NCBI GenBank assembly: GCA_029168955.1 | Contig: JAPDOI010001209.1 | Coordinates: forward strand, 69,501-133,500 | Reading direction: 5' to 3' | Length of the DNA stretch: 64,000 bases | Origin: Aplectana chamaeleonis | Taxonomy: Eukaryota; Nematoda; Chromadorea; Rhabditida; Cosmocercidae | Part shown: positions 20,301 to 32,600 of the stretch, piece after piece | Numbering within the stretch: position 1 is the first letter of the stretch | Layout: each line of letters starts with the position of its first letter | Translations under genes and position numbers: made by a program | The notes under the pieces: model-generated | The model's database searches: none | Told to the model about the DNA's origin: nothing | The model's input: only the letters and a program-made list of their open reading frames with translations

Positions 20301-23300
20301 GTAAGGTTTGATGGCCGGAAGGGTTCAGATGATCGCTCAGATTTTGGAAAATTATCCAACGCGCCGCTTGACGGTGCGTAGAAAGCCAATATGGTTCTGG
20401 GTGCTGATTTGGATCCCTTGCTGGGAATAAATTATCCACCCACTTTCTCGCCGCCGACCAATCACATCAGCTTTGCTGCTCCTCTGATAGGTCAACGGCT
20501 GGAAAGTGGGCTGGTAACTCCCTCCCAGCAAGAGATCTAGATCAGAGCCTGGTTTTCATTTTTAATGTTGCAGTATTTTATCAGTGTCCGTATGGTTTTG
20601 ATACGGTCTGAAATGGAAAAAATGCTTGACAATCATTTTGGGTTTGTGCATGAAAAAGAAAACTCGTACTTCGTCAATATTTTGGACACAGAATGGCGAT
20701 CTGGCCCCGAATATCCCTATCTCGGAACCTCCAATCTCTGAGGCGTTTTCATGGTCAAGACACGAACTGAGCTAGTTTACATGGGGCATCTGGTCACGCC
20801 CATTTTTTTCGTGCCGCCGCGCAATTTGAGAACCAATTCTAGGGCTTCCTCCCCTTTCCAAAAGCAGGAAAGTACCAGGCCGTCCAATAATTCCTGTCCG
20901 AAAATTTTCAAAACTCTATAATTTTCCTTAGGAGTGTTATAATAACAGGCAAGTGTAAGAACCTTCTAGAAGGTTCTCCAAAGTTCGACGCTAGGGGTAT
21001 ATAAGGCGCAGTCGTCGCGTCTAGCTACCAATACGAGCTAAAATGGACCAAGGTCGAATCCGTACGTTCGTGTAAAACGAGTGGCTGTTGGGCAACGACA
21101 CGGGCACCGCGGTCGCCAACATCTGCAGAGCGTGCAAGGAGGATGCAGTGTCCCAACGCACAGTCAGCCGCTGGTTCACTCGTTTCGAGAGCGGCGACAC
21201 GAGCCTCGAGGACAGGGAGCACAGCAGGAGGCCTTCTACGGTGGATGATGACGAAGTCCGTCGCTGTATCAAGGAGATGCCGGAAGCCACCACCCGTGAA
21301 CTGGCGACGACGCTCGGCTGCAGCAAGTCCACCATCCACAATCGACTCAACTTACTCGGCTACCACAAAGTTCTGGCCCGTTGGGTCCCCCACCGTCTGA
21401 CGGAAGCCAACTAGCAGAGCCGCGTGGCCGTCGGCCAGTCCCTCTCCTTCGTCCGCATCGCAAGAAGTTTCTCGAGGACCTGGTCACTGGGGATAGGAGC
21501 TGGGTCCTCTACGACAACGTCGCCCGCCGTGCCGTCTGGATCCCGCGCGGAGAAGAGCCGCCGACGATGCCGAAAGCCGACCTGCACCCGCTGAAGATCA
21601 TGCTCTGCTGCTGGTGGGACACCAAGGGCATGCTGTACTTTGAGCTGCTCCCGCAAGGCAGGACGCTCACCGCCTCCATCTACACCGATCAGCTCGAGAA
21701 ACTAGCCGCCGCCATCCGAGAAAAGCGTCCCCGACGGGCCTCGGTCCACCTGCTGCACGACAACGCGCGCCCTCACGTGGCGAAGGAGATCCAGCAGAAG
21801 TTGGCGACCTCGGCTGGGAGACGGTTGCCCATCCGCCGTATTCTTCGGACCTCGCCCCCTCCGACTACCACTTGCTCCGCCCGCTGAAGCACCATTTGGC
21901 CGGAAGAAAATTCACCAACTATTACAACCTGAAATCCGGCACCGCGGACTTCTTCGAGTCGCAGCCCCCGGAGTTCTGGGCGAAGGGCATCGGCGACCTG
22001 CCCAATCGATGGGCCACTGTTGTGGATAACTTTGGTGATTATATTGTTGATTAGACTTGTTTTTCAATAAAGTTGAAAAAAATTAAAAATGGTGAAATTT
22101 TCGGACAAGAATTATTGGACAACCTAGTAGTTGCAGCGCGGGAAATGGACGTGGCTAAGTGCCCCCGCCCTCGCTGCGATAGTAACACATTTTTTATCAA
22201 TGTTCTTAAAATTAAGGGATCTTCGGGATGATTTTTGTATCAGATTAATTGATTATGTAATTTTGGCTGGAATGCTGTCATAGATTTTCGTCGTTATAGA
22301 CGCGGCTCGATCCTCATGAATTTCGTTATGCGCACGTGGTTGGAGATATCAGTGTATCCACTCCTAATTCGACGATGTCTTCTTCGGACGTCAGTGGTGT
22401 GAAGGTACGGCTTGCGACATGCTTCTGATATTTTAATAGCGTTTACACATTTAAATCAGTGTAATTCCTTGCGGTTTTGCATTGATGTTCAATTTTCAAA
22501 ACTTTCCAATCTAAGCCTCTAAAATTGTAGACTCCAATTCGGTCGACGCCTACTCCTAGGAGGAACTTCCGTGGCTCCGAGCTTGAGTTTATCAGGCAAC
22601 GCATAAAGGAGAAACAGGAGAAACGCGATAAGGTAGGGAAATTGAAGAAAGAATTCAAAGAAATTAGCCCCAATTTGTGGTCATAGTAGACAGTTTATTG
22701 CAACAGCCTGTTATTGGGAAATCGGAGTCTCAAACTCGAATTCGCTAGGAATTAGGGTGGCCATCGTGGACAGGTCTTTAAACGCAACATACACTTTCGT
22801 GATCAGAAGTCGCTAGCCTGCCCGGACCTCATCTGTCTGAAGGACAGAATGATGGTCTATGATAGATAAGGTTAACAGATAAGGAATCGGGAACACCAGA
22901 ACAGTTTCCGCAAAGTCTTCTGTTGCAGTTTAAACTGAAGATCTTGGAGATTAGTGCTCACCCTGATGTGAAGTGGAATGGTGTGCAAGGTTTTTTGAAC
23001 TGCTATTCAGGGATCTGACCCTTAGCTGAAGTTCCACAAAACGGCAAACACGCATTAATAATCACGGCCAAACTCCTGTCTATGAAAGCCTCTGGGGAGT
23101 TACGGCCGAGTTGAATAGTGGTGAGACTATTTCAACCGTTTGTGAGGCAATCCGAGAGCTCGCTTTGGAGTGTTGACCAAGATTCAGCAAAGTGGAAAAT
23201 GCTCATTTCTGAAATGTCCCTGGATGCACAAAAAGTTCCCCAGTCGATTTCTCTTATGCTGAAGCCCACTTCGTCTCAGTGAAGAAACATTAGGAGCTTT

Positions 23301-26300
23301 CAGAGCCTGGTTGCGGCAGTCATTTACGTGGGTCATAACCCACCAGTGGAAACGTGCTGGCACAATACAACAAGACTCAGAGTTTATTATAGCAAGACAA
23401 CAGCGAATACTCCCAAAGGGACCTCTGTGGAGGCTCCAGGGCGAACAGACGAGAACTACATACGTTGTGGGATCGGGGCAAACGGCCCATGGATGACTCA
23501 GGTCGGGTAGCACTACAGCACGGGCGATGACCCTTCACTGGCCGCGAGACGAACTCTCGTCGGTCGAAGGCTGTTCCCTCCTCAAGTAGCGAAGCCGTGG
23601 TCGAACCATGTGCGAGAGGCATCCACCCTGGAATGCATCAGATGTAAACATGATAAGGCGGAGACGGCACGTCCCCGCTATTCATCCGCGCTAACCCCTG
23701 ACGTTTGCCGCGGCTTCCTCCAAAAGCTGTTCTACCATCTGGGCCTTGGACACCGCCTGCTCGAACGATGCCGGATTGTTCAACTTGACGTGATAGCGAA
23801 GATTGGGACGCAATCTTGCAACAAATTCCTCCAAAACGCGCTCTTTCTGACAGGCAGGATCTTGGCCCGTAGTGACAGCTCGCACCAGAGTTAGGAGGCG
23901 GTTGGCGAAGGCTGCCGACATTTCGCCGGGTTGCTGCTGACATGCCGAAAGGGATTGACGCGCCATGTACCTATGTTGCGGGCCTTCAAATGCGTTCTTG
24001 AGGTGGAACGTAACCTTTTCGTAGTCGTCGCGCTCCTCGGTTGACAGCTCCTCGATTTTTCGCGAGCTATGCCTTCGAGGTGACCGATCAAAATATGCCT
24101 TTTGCTGGTTAGTCCACGAAGTTGATTTCATACGCATAACATCTTCGGCTCTACGCAGCCAGCTAGAAAAGTGCATCGGGTCAGTGCCTAGAACCTGAAA
24201 AAGAGGGACAATCTGGGCAAGTTCGCATCCGGGCTGAGATTGGCTATCAGAGGTATGTCGTTTATACGCGAGTCAACTGCTGAAAAGGACTGGTTCAAGG
24301 TTTGAAGAAGTGAATGATTACCTTGATTAATTTTCTGCACCAGGTCCGAAGTTGCAGACCGAGCGTCGGTCCAAACTTCGTTTATGGCGAGTACGGTGGC
24401 ATCGCGGAGACCCTTGACGTCTCTGCCGTAAACGGTAGAGTCGTCCGCCAAAGCCGAGAGGCTTCGGGATAGGTCACCCGTGAGTTCCGGTTGGGAATCA
24501 AGTATTGGTATCGGGGCAACCGCCCTAGAAGAATCAGATGCCGAATGAGTTCGGGAACGTGTGACAGGTGGACCCATGTCACCAGACGATTGAAGGATGA
24601 GGCTTCACTGATTTACCCCAGTGTATATATATGCGACTATCGCGGTAGAAGGCGGGGTCGATGGGCGGAGGGACTGCTGCCATTGGCTGGGCACAACGCA
24701 GGGAATGCTCCGCGCGCTTCTCCGCCTAGCGTCGCCTACACGACAAACCGATAAGCGGTGGGAAAGTATGCTATCTGAGATGCATCTATCTCTTGGCGCG
24801 CAATGTTTTGCAAAGGAGACAGATTTGTTTTTAATCTATCGGTTGCGTCGGAGAATGTTTTCTGTGAACAGGATATGAAAAAGAAATATTTGAATGTTTC
24901 CTGAGAACGGATCGCTGCTGGCGCACCATGAATTTGAATTATGCAGCTATAAACGTGATGGAAGAGAGAGAAAAAAACCAAACGACTGATTTCCAGTAAG
25001 TATTAATATATCCAGGAAAAAAGGAGTAAAGAGGTGTGTCAGCCAGAAGGTTGCGTGTGCGAATCCAAGTTTGGTAGACGCGCTATCTAATCTCCTCCTC
25101 AGATTTCTCACATCTGGCGAAAGATACTCAAGTACTCAATTAGCGCGACGGGTATTATCTGGCTAGCGTGCCAACGCATCCTTTCGGATGATAATAATTA
25201 CGTCGTCGAAACGGGTCAACTGACCAAAAAAAACAAAAAAACTTTTACGGCTAGAAAAACGATTTTAATCAAGGACAAGAGGAAAAAAAATAAAAAAATA
25301 ACCTGGTTTTAATTTCTCGGCAGGCGGCCACTATTTCGGGAAATTATAAATAGATAGAACTATAGGAGTACTAAACGGGAATTCCATATTTGTCGACCTG
25401 AAAGATAAAATATTAGTGGATCGTTACAAGTAGAAGACGTCCTCCCGAGGTGAACTGAAGGTTTAGGAAAATATAAGTCGCTTATTGCTGAGTGCACCCA
25501 GAGGACACGCCGCGGGTGTTGCCGCTGAAGCCTCCGCGCGCGATCATCTGAAAAGCATGGAGAGATGGTGCTGTTGCAAAAACGGCGCTCCCCTGCGCAG
25601 AATATTTTGCGAGGCAAAGAATTCCTCACATCGATTAACTGCGTCCGAGAAGATGTTCTCCTTAGCGCGTCGGAGAGGACATGGCAACATTTCTCTCAAT
25701 GATTTCCTTGAGATGATCGCCGCTCACGCACCAAAGAATGTGAACCATGTGTGCAGCGGAGAACGAACAGTGAGACAAACATTGATGGCAGCAGGAGCCA
25801 ATACTGAAAGAAATTACAACGAAGCGGTGCACGAACTCCAATTAAAAACAGCGAGTCAGAAAAATGGCGGTATTAATTATCCATTCAGGTTTCCCATATC
25901 TGGTTAACAGATGCTCCAGCACGTGACTAGCGTGCGCGGGTACTAACTTGCAATGAATTAAATCCCGCGACTTTCGCTGAAAAAATACGTATTTGTGATG
26001 GGCCACCCGACCAACTAAAGCTTAAAATAAAGGAGAAGAAATACTTAAATAACACAGCAAAAGCCAGAAGAAAAGAATTCAAGTTGAGATAAAAAACGAA
26101 AATCCACCTTATTAAATGAGAATTCCCGAAAAAAAGGGGTGTTATCTGGTTTTGCTACACTCCCAAGGCGACTCGTCTTCGGGGTAATAAATAGGCGGAC
26201 TACAGGAATGCAAAAATTGGAATACCATTCTGATGATCTGAAAACAAAACATAATTAAAGAGAAATGAACAAACTTCTCTCGGAGAAGAACACGAACAGA

Positions 26301-29300
26301 GGCTAACCTCTTGAACAATTTTTTTCAATTATTTTTTCTAGTTTCTTTTTAAATAAACACAAAAACATACTCACGTGGGGTCATGACCAAACTACTCTAA
26401 AGGCTGCAACTACCCGATTTCACACAGATACTTGGGCGTTTGACGCCAAACTGAGCTCATCTCAACATATAACGCTTCACAATGCGTTTCTCAACAAAAT
26501 GGCGCTATACTCGCAGCGCTAGGATCCTACCAACTTCTGCCATACACTCAGCGATTCTCATACTCCTCACCGCGGGAATCCACACTGGAAAAATCAAACG
26601 GCTCAAAGCCTCACCGCGGGAACATAACAATGCTGGCCTAAAGCTCAGCTATCGAGCAGACATAGCTCATTGACTATTAATTGAGTATTGGTATCAGCCA
26701 ACTGGCCAACTAAAGCTACTTACTAAAATTACGACTCGAAACAACTAACGCCGAGTGCTGATTTACCCATTTGATGTCATCCTGTGTACGAGAGAAGAAT
26801 TCAAGAAGACAAAATTTCGTTTTTTTATTTGACCGAAACGAGCGCAAACGTGAGTATGCGCATAACTCCGCGTTTGCGTTCACTGCAGGAACCAAAATGC
26901 CGAAGAAAAACCATTGATTCGGACGAAAAGGTCTTGAAAAAATATTCCGCAAACGAAATTGTATCCGATGGCCACCTAATTTCTTCTCGTACAGATCCCA
27001 CAATCTTCAAAAAAGAAAAAAAACTGGGAGAATCCCTGATGGACCGACTACCCGAAGCTGAACCCCGTAGAAATACGGGTATACAAAAAAAATAAGAAGA
27101 CAAAATACATTTTTGCTTCGGGCCAACCGGCCAACATAAGGAACTAACCTTCTCATCCTCGCCTAGCGGGGAACCATGCGCTGCTACCAGTCATTTCCGT
27201 GGGTCATAACCCACCAGTGGAAACGTGCTGGCACAATACAACAAGACTCAGAGTTTATTATAGCAAGACAACAGCGAATACTCCCAAAGGGACCTCTGTG
27301 GAGGCTCCAGGGCGAACAGACGAGAACTACATACGTTGTGGGATCGCGGGGCAAACGGCCCATGGATGACTCCAGGTCGGGTAGCACTACAGCACGGGCG
27401 ATGACCCTTCACTGGCCGCGAGACGAACTCTCGTCGGTCGAAGGCTGTTCCCTCCTCAAGTAACGAAGCCGTGGTCGAACCATGTGCGAGAGGCATCCAC
27501 CCTGGAATGCATCAGATGTAAACATGATAAGGCGGAGACGGCACGTCCCCGCTATTCATCCGCGCTAACCCCTGACACTTACACGGCGAAACTCGGTGGG
27601 TGGCATGGGGTGTGTATAAACGACTGGTAGTGCTACGCAGCGGAAACCGTGCCGCGCGATGGTAGCGAGAGTGGGGCTGTCAGAGCGGGCGATCTGAGCG
27701 AGCGCCGCTGCGAGCTGATTGGGGCGAGCGTCACGTCGCGCGAAGGAAACGACTTCGACCATTTTTGTATTGCATTGGGCGTGGCCATTGCTTCAACATC
27801 TTAAGACACGTCCATTTCCCGCTCTTTGGAGCTGCGGCGTCAGTTTTGCAGCGACGCTTCTCTGGAAGCCCCCATTGCCAACTCCAAGCTCTGCAGCTGT
27901 ACATCCTCAGATCTGAGGTCTCCGCCCAGGTCTAAAGCTTCCTAAGCGCAAAGAAAAAGCATCAACGATCCGCTTTCGGTTGACCTTTATCCTCTATTAA
28001 TCCACTCATGAACAGTTAGTTGATCGAGCAACTGCCCGATCAGGGTTGAGCAGGCCGTGCCGCCAATTTTGGGTGTAGCTACGACCCCTCCCTCTTTTGA
28101 CCAAAGTTTTGGAAAATTTTGAAAAATGTCAACTGCTCCCTCAATAATTGACTTCAAATTTGTATTCAGCACGCCGAAAACCCCAGAATAGAAATTTTGG
28201 CTGAGATCTGATACTTTTCTCAAACTACCATACACCCACCGTAACGTAGAATAAGAACGACGACCTCTGCAGACACAGCTGTTCTCGCGCTCCAATCTCA
28301 GAGAAACTCACGACCCGTCCGCGACGCTTTTGCAGGATCGTCCGTGGCCGACGACCGGACGATTCTTCACCGAAGCCGGCGAAGCGCCGCGGATCATCCG
28401 AGAGGCGCCGAGGATCGTCCTGCAAACGCCGCGGATCATCCTAAGAGCCGCCGCGGACCGTCCTGAGAGCCGCCGCCTACCGCCCTGAGAGCCGCCGCGG
28501 ACCGTTCTCTCCGACACAGTCATGACTAGTTCGCCTCTTTTTTAGAGGTACGTGAATGTCGTGGTCCGGGGCAGAGGAAACCCCGCCTCGGTCCGGACAA
28601 AGGCGTAGCCTTCGCCGAGGTCTGCGGTTTTTAGCCACCCTCCCTGCGGCCCGCTGCAAAAACCTCACCTCCCCCCCCCCAGCTGTGAGGATCCCCTATC
28701 CCTTCAGCGACCAAAAATATGCTGGCCTCCTGAGAGTGACTCGGAGTCACCTTCCAGGATCGGCATCAGAATGCTAAATGAGGATTCGAGAGAGATGAGG
28801 CATCTTTCATACCGGTTGTGCATAACATAAACACATTAGGACGTGGTCATTCGCTTTTCCATGTTTTTTCATGGTTGCCACTGCAGCCGTGCCTGCGGTC
28901 AAGTGAGATGTGAGTGAGTGAGATGAGGAGCTGGAGATGTTCAACTGCCGGTGCGCTCCGGAACCACCCCCTTCGAGAACAATCAGCGCCGCGGATGGGC
29001 CATTTGACCAACCCGCTATCAATTGTGCCGCGGACCGTCCGGAGAGCTCATCTGCCGTCGCGGACTTGCCGTGAGTTTCTCTGAGTCACTATTAGAGGAC
29101 GACTAATACTACCCCATTTCAGCTTACCAGGTGGTTTGTAGAATATACCTGATCTCGAACCCCACCCCCTTCTTCTTCTTTGCAGCCACATCGAAGGTCT
29201 TGTCATAGGCTGAGAAACTAGGCGACCAGTAGTGGATTTGTCCATAGATCCATTATGGTCAGCGTGGTAGGTCTCCTCGGACAATTAAATAAATGTGCGG

Positions 29301-29611
29301 TGTTATGGCCTATGGAACCGCAGTCCGGACAAACATTAGATTTGCTGCTGTCAATCTTGCTGACGTAAGACATAAGTATTGCCGAGTTACCGCAGCGCAG
29401 CGATGCGAGTGTGCATCTAGCTCTTCTTCCGAGTTGAGTCTCGGATGTACAGACTTGGGGCGGTACTTCTCCTAGCATAGGATTCACAGTCGCCTTTTCA
29501 AGATGACACCGTACGAACTTGGTGTGCTCCTTGCGCAGAAGACGGATTCGTTCTTTCTGTGAGTCGTGCCATCTTTGCAAGTTAACTTTGTTTGGAGCAT
29601 TGGCGAATGGC

Positions 29612-29654
<43 letters not shown>

Positions 29655-32600
29655 AACGAGGTTGAGCACTCTCCAAGACGGGTGGTTCGGTTGCTAAATA
29701 ATATTGATACGGAGTTGCTGGGCTTGGAGCTGACAGTGCTCCTTCACTGGTAACAGACGGGTCTCAGCATGCAGGTGCTTGACTGGGGAACACCTTGCAC
29801 ATTCGGTGGCGATACGAAGAGCGGCATTTTGCACTCGTTGCATCTTCGTCCAAAAGGATTCTGAGACGAGATGCAGCCATTACCGGTGCGGCGTATTCCA
29901 GGGTGGGGTGAAGAATCGGCTTATACGTTGTAAGTATAGTTTCCTTGCTGCTACCCCATGATGTACCGCCCAGGGCCATGAGAACATTGAGCTTAGCTTT
30001 AACGACTGCCTACTTTTGTTCGGTATTCTAATGGAACTTGAGCGACGGATCAAGCACAAGACCGAGCGGTTTTGGAAATCGAGCTGCTGGCAGATGTGCT
30101 CGGATGGGCCCGTTGTTTTATAACAGATACCGTTGACTTGGATGCGGAGATCTTTAGCATCTTCTCGTCGAAAAAGCTCTCCAGCGTGATCAGGTACTCC
30201 TTGATCTTGTTGGCGGCAACATCTATGTTCCCATCTCGACACATGATTGTTATGTCATCGGCATACGCGACAACCTTGATATCCTGTGGCGGTTCAGGCA
30301 TATTCTCGAGGTACAGACTGAACAAGGCTGGCTATAGGACACCGCCCTGTGGGACTCCAGCTGCGATAGGAATGCTGTTCGAGACGTGATTCTTAAACAT
30401 AGCTCGAGCTCGTTTTCTTTTGATGGATGCTGTTATCCAGCGTTTCTGCCATGGCGGTATTGATGATTTCAGTAAGTTGCTAGACAGGACTGCCTGGTTT
30501 ACTGGGTCGAATGCCTTGGTGAGATCTAAGGCTACAGCCACAGTTCTCAGTGGCTTCTCGGCATTGAACCCATCAATGGCAAAGCTGGTAATTTCCAGCA
30601 GAGCTGTCGTGGTGGAATACAGCTTTCTGAATCCGTGCTGAAACACCTGTTTATCGTTGTGCTCTGCAAGGTCCTTCACAATCAACTTTTCGGCTTTATT
30701 CGCAAATGAGGACAACAAACTAATGGGGCGATATCCCTTGACTGAAGCTTGGGGCTTGCCAGGCTTGGGCAGCCGCACGACGTAGCTGTTTTCCAATTTT
30801 GTTTTTCAAATTGCGCGAAAAGACCAACAATACTGATTAAAGTTGACCGGTCCTGCATTGGTCGCGCCGTTCCTGAACCTATGAAAACACTCTCTTAGTA
30901 GCTGCGAATCGCGAATAATCAAAAATATTAGCACCTTCGAATGGGAATCGAGGAGATGGACAGCTTGTCTGATTTCAATGAGGTGTCATTCGCCAAGTCA
31001 AGGTTGCTCGTTATGTGGGACCTTAGCGAAGCTAACATCTTTTCCGTTTGGTGACCAAAACTTTTCGGAGATTTCCGCTCGCACAAATATTCATTTTTTG
31101 GGGCCGAGAATTGAACAATTTTCACCTAAAATTGTATTTTTTGAGCTTAACTTTGTACGATCTTTTCACCATCTTTGAAAAATTGCATAACCGCTGTTGA
31201 CTGTAGACCCCTGATTAGCCGGTTAAACCATTCGAAGAGGTAACTAGAGGAAAAAAGGTGTATTCCGGCCTATTCGAGGTTGGAGTGATTGGCCGGCCAC
31301 TAGACTTGCTATATTGTAACGAAATCAGAATATTTTTCCTGTAGGCCGCCGTCATAATTGGCCGATACGTCCGAACGTAATGCATCTACATATTTCAAAA
31401 CGAGTGGAAGTATCCACCCGCGCCGCATTTTTTCTGCGTCCCCGTCAGTATGCATCATACATGTAAGGATTGACTATTCAGTTGGGATACAGCCCGCTTC
31501 CGACCAACAATGACGGGGTCGTAGACAGGCGTGGACGACATGGTGCAAGTCCAGGGCACTGCACGAGATGTGGAGAAGGCCAATCTCATTCAGGCTTCTC
31601 CGAGGAGCGTGATTTGGGTGAACTTTTGGCGATTTTCTCGAATCCCTCCGGGGGCGTGTTTTGGCCAAATTTCTGGCATTCTTATCAACTCCCCAGTAGC
31701 GCCATTAGGTCAAATCTTTGGCGATTTTTCGGATCCCCCCTCCACCTTTCCGCGGCTCAGACTCCCTGTGGAGCTCTATACCCCGCACCGAACCCTGTTA
31801 GAGTCATGCGGGCTCACTCCCACTGTCACCTCGGCCATGTTTGTAAGCGTGTCTGCTGCCTTCCAATTCAGGCTTTTGCTGTTCTTCGTGCTGATCAGGA
31901 TTAGGTCAATGGTATACTTTGTCGCTGTCATGAGCAACAGTCGTGACATTTAGCACAAATCGCGGCGGACCGAGCATCGAAGCAACGGCACTGGCCGTCC
32001 TAGGAACAGTTGTCGCGTGTCCGTCGCAGCCACGTGTCGCGAAGGGCTGACATACTGTAAATGTGCCGATGCAGCGCACTGCGACAGCGACAGATTCAAA
32101 GGGCGGGAGGCGGTTGCTGTCGCTCTGCAGTGCGACGCTGCCGTGTGTCGCAAAAGTATAACATTGGCCCTAGGCAGAAGCATCCGTATAGGGAGACGTG
32201 AAAACATTATTTTGAATCCATTGCTTGCTTGTACCAAGGCCAAGGGAGTTTTGGCATGATTGATGGACCAGATCGTGGTTTTTTGAAATCTAGTTTCAAC
32301 GTATCCTTATTTTCAGCAAGAAATGGCTTTGGGTGGCTACCATGATGTCTTCAGAGACCCGTGCCCCGAGTTCAAGCGTGAGGTGTTCGAGGCCTCCGAT
32401 ATATCAGGCGATTCTTCACAGGATGAGGAGGAGCCAGCGCCTGCTTCTTCTACACCCGGTAAGTGTTGTTCATTTTATTTCAGAATTTTAGAAAAGTGAA
32501 GACGCTGCCTATTCTGTTCGAAAGGCTTACAGTATTTGATTGCCCATGTTATTAGGTTGGCAAGTAAGTCTGTAGAATTTCGATTGTGCTTTTGTTGACA

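Larger units (their letters stand above)
20782..22190. mobile_element. MITE copy split by mariner
   Basis: Left of the mariner, GGTCACGCCCATTTTTTTCG-TGCCGCCGCGC matches one arm of the 18114-18294 MITE. Right of it, GGGAAATGGACGTGGCTAAG-TGCCCCCGCCC and TGCGATAGTAACAC match the other arm. The mariner therefore landed near the middle of an older MITE. Confidence 0.65.

Noticed and set aside
31470..31953. Two overlapping + strand frames of about 140 codons
   Set aside because: Both phases and the minus strand are open at once, and the DNA belongs to a dispersed non-coding repeat.
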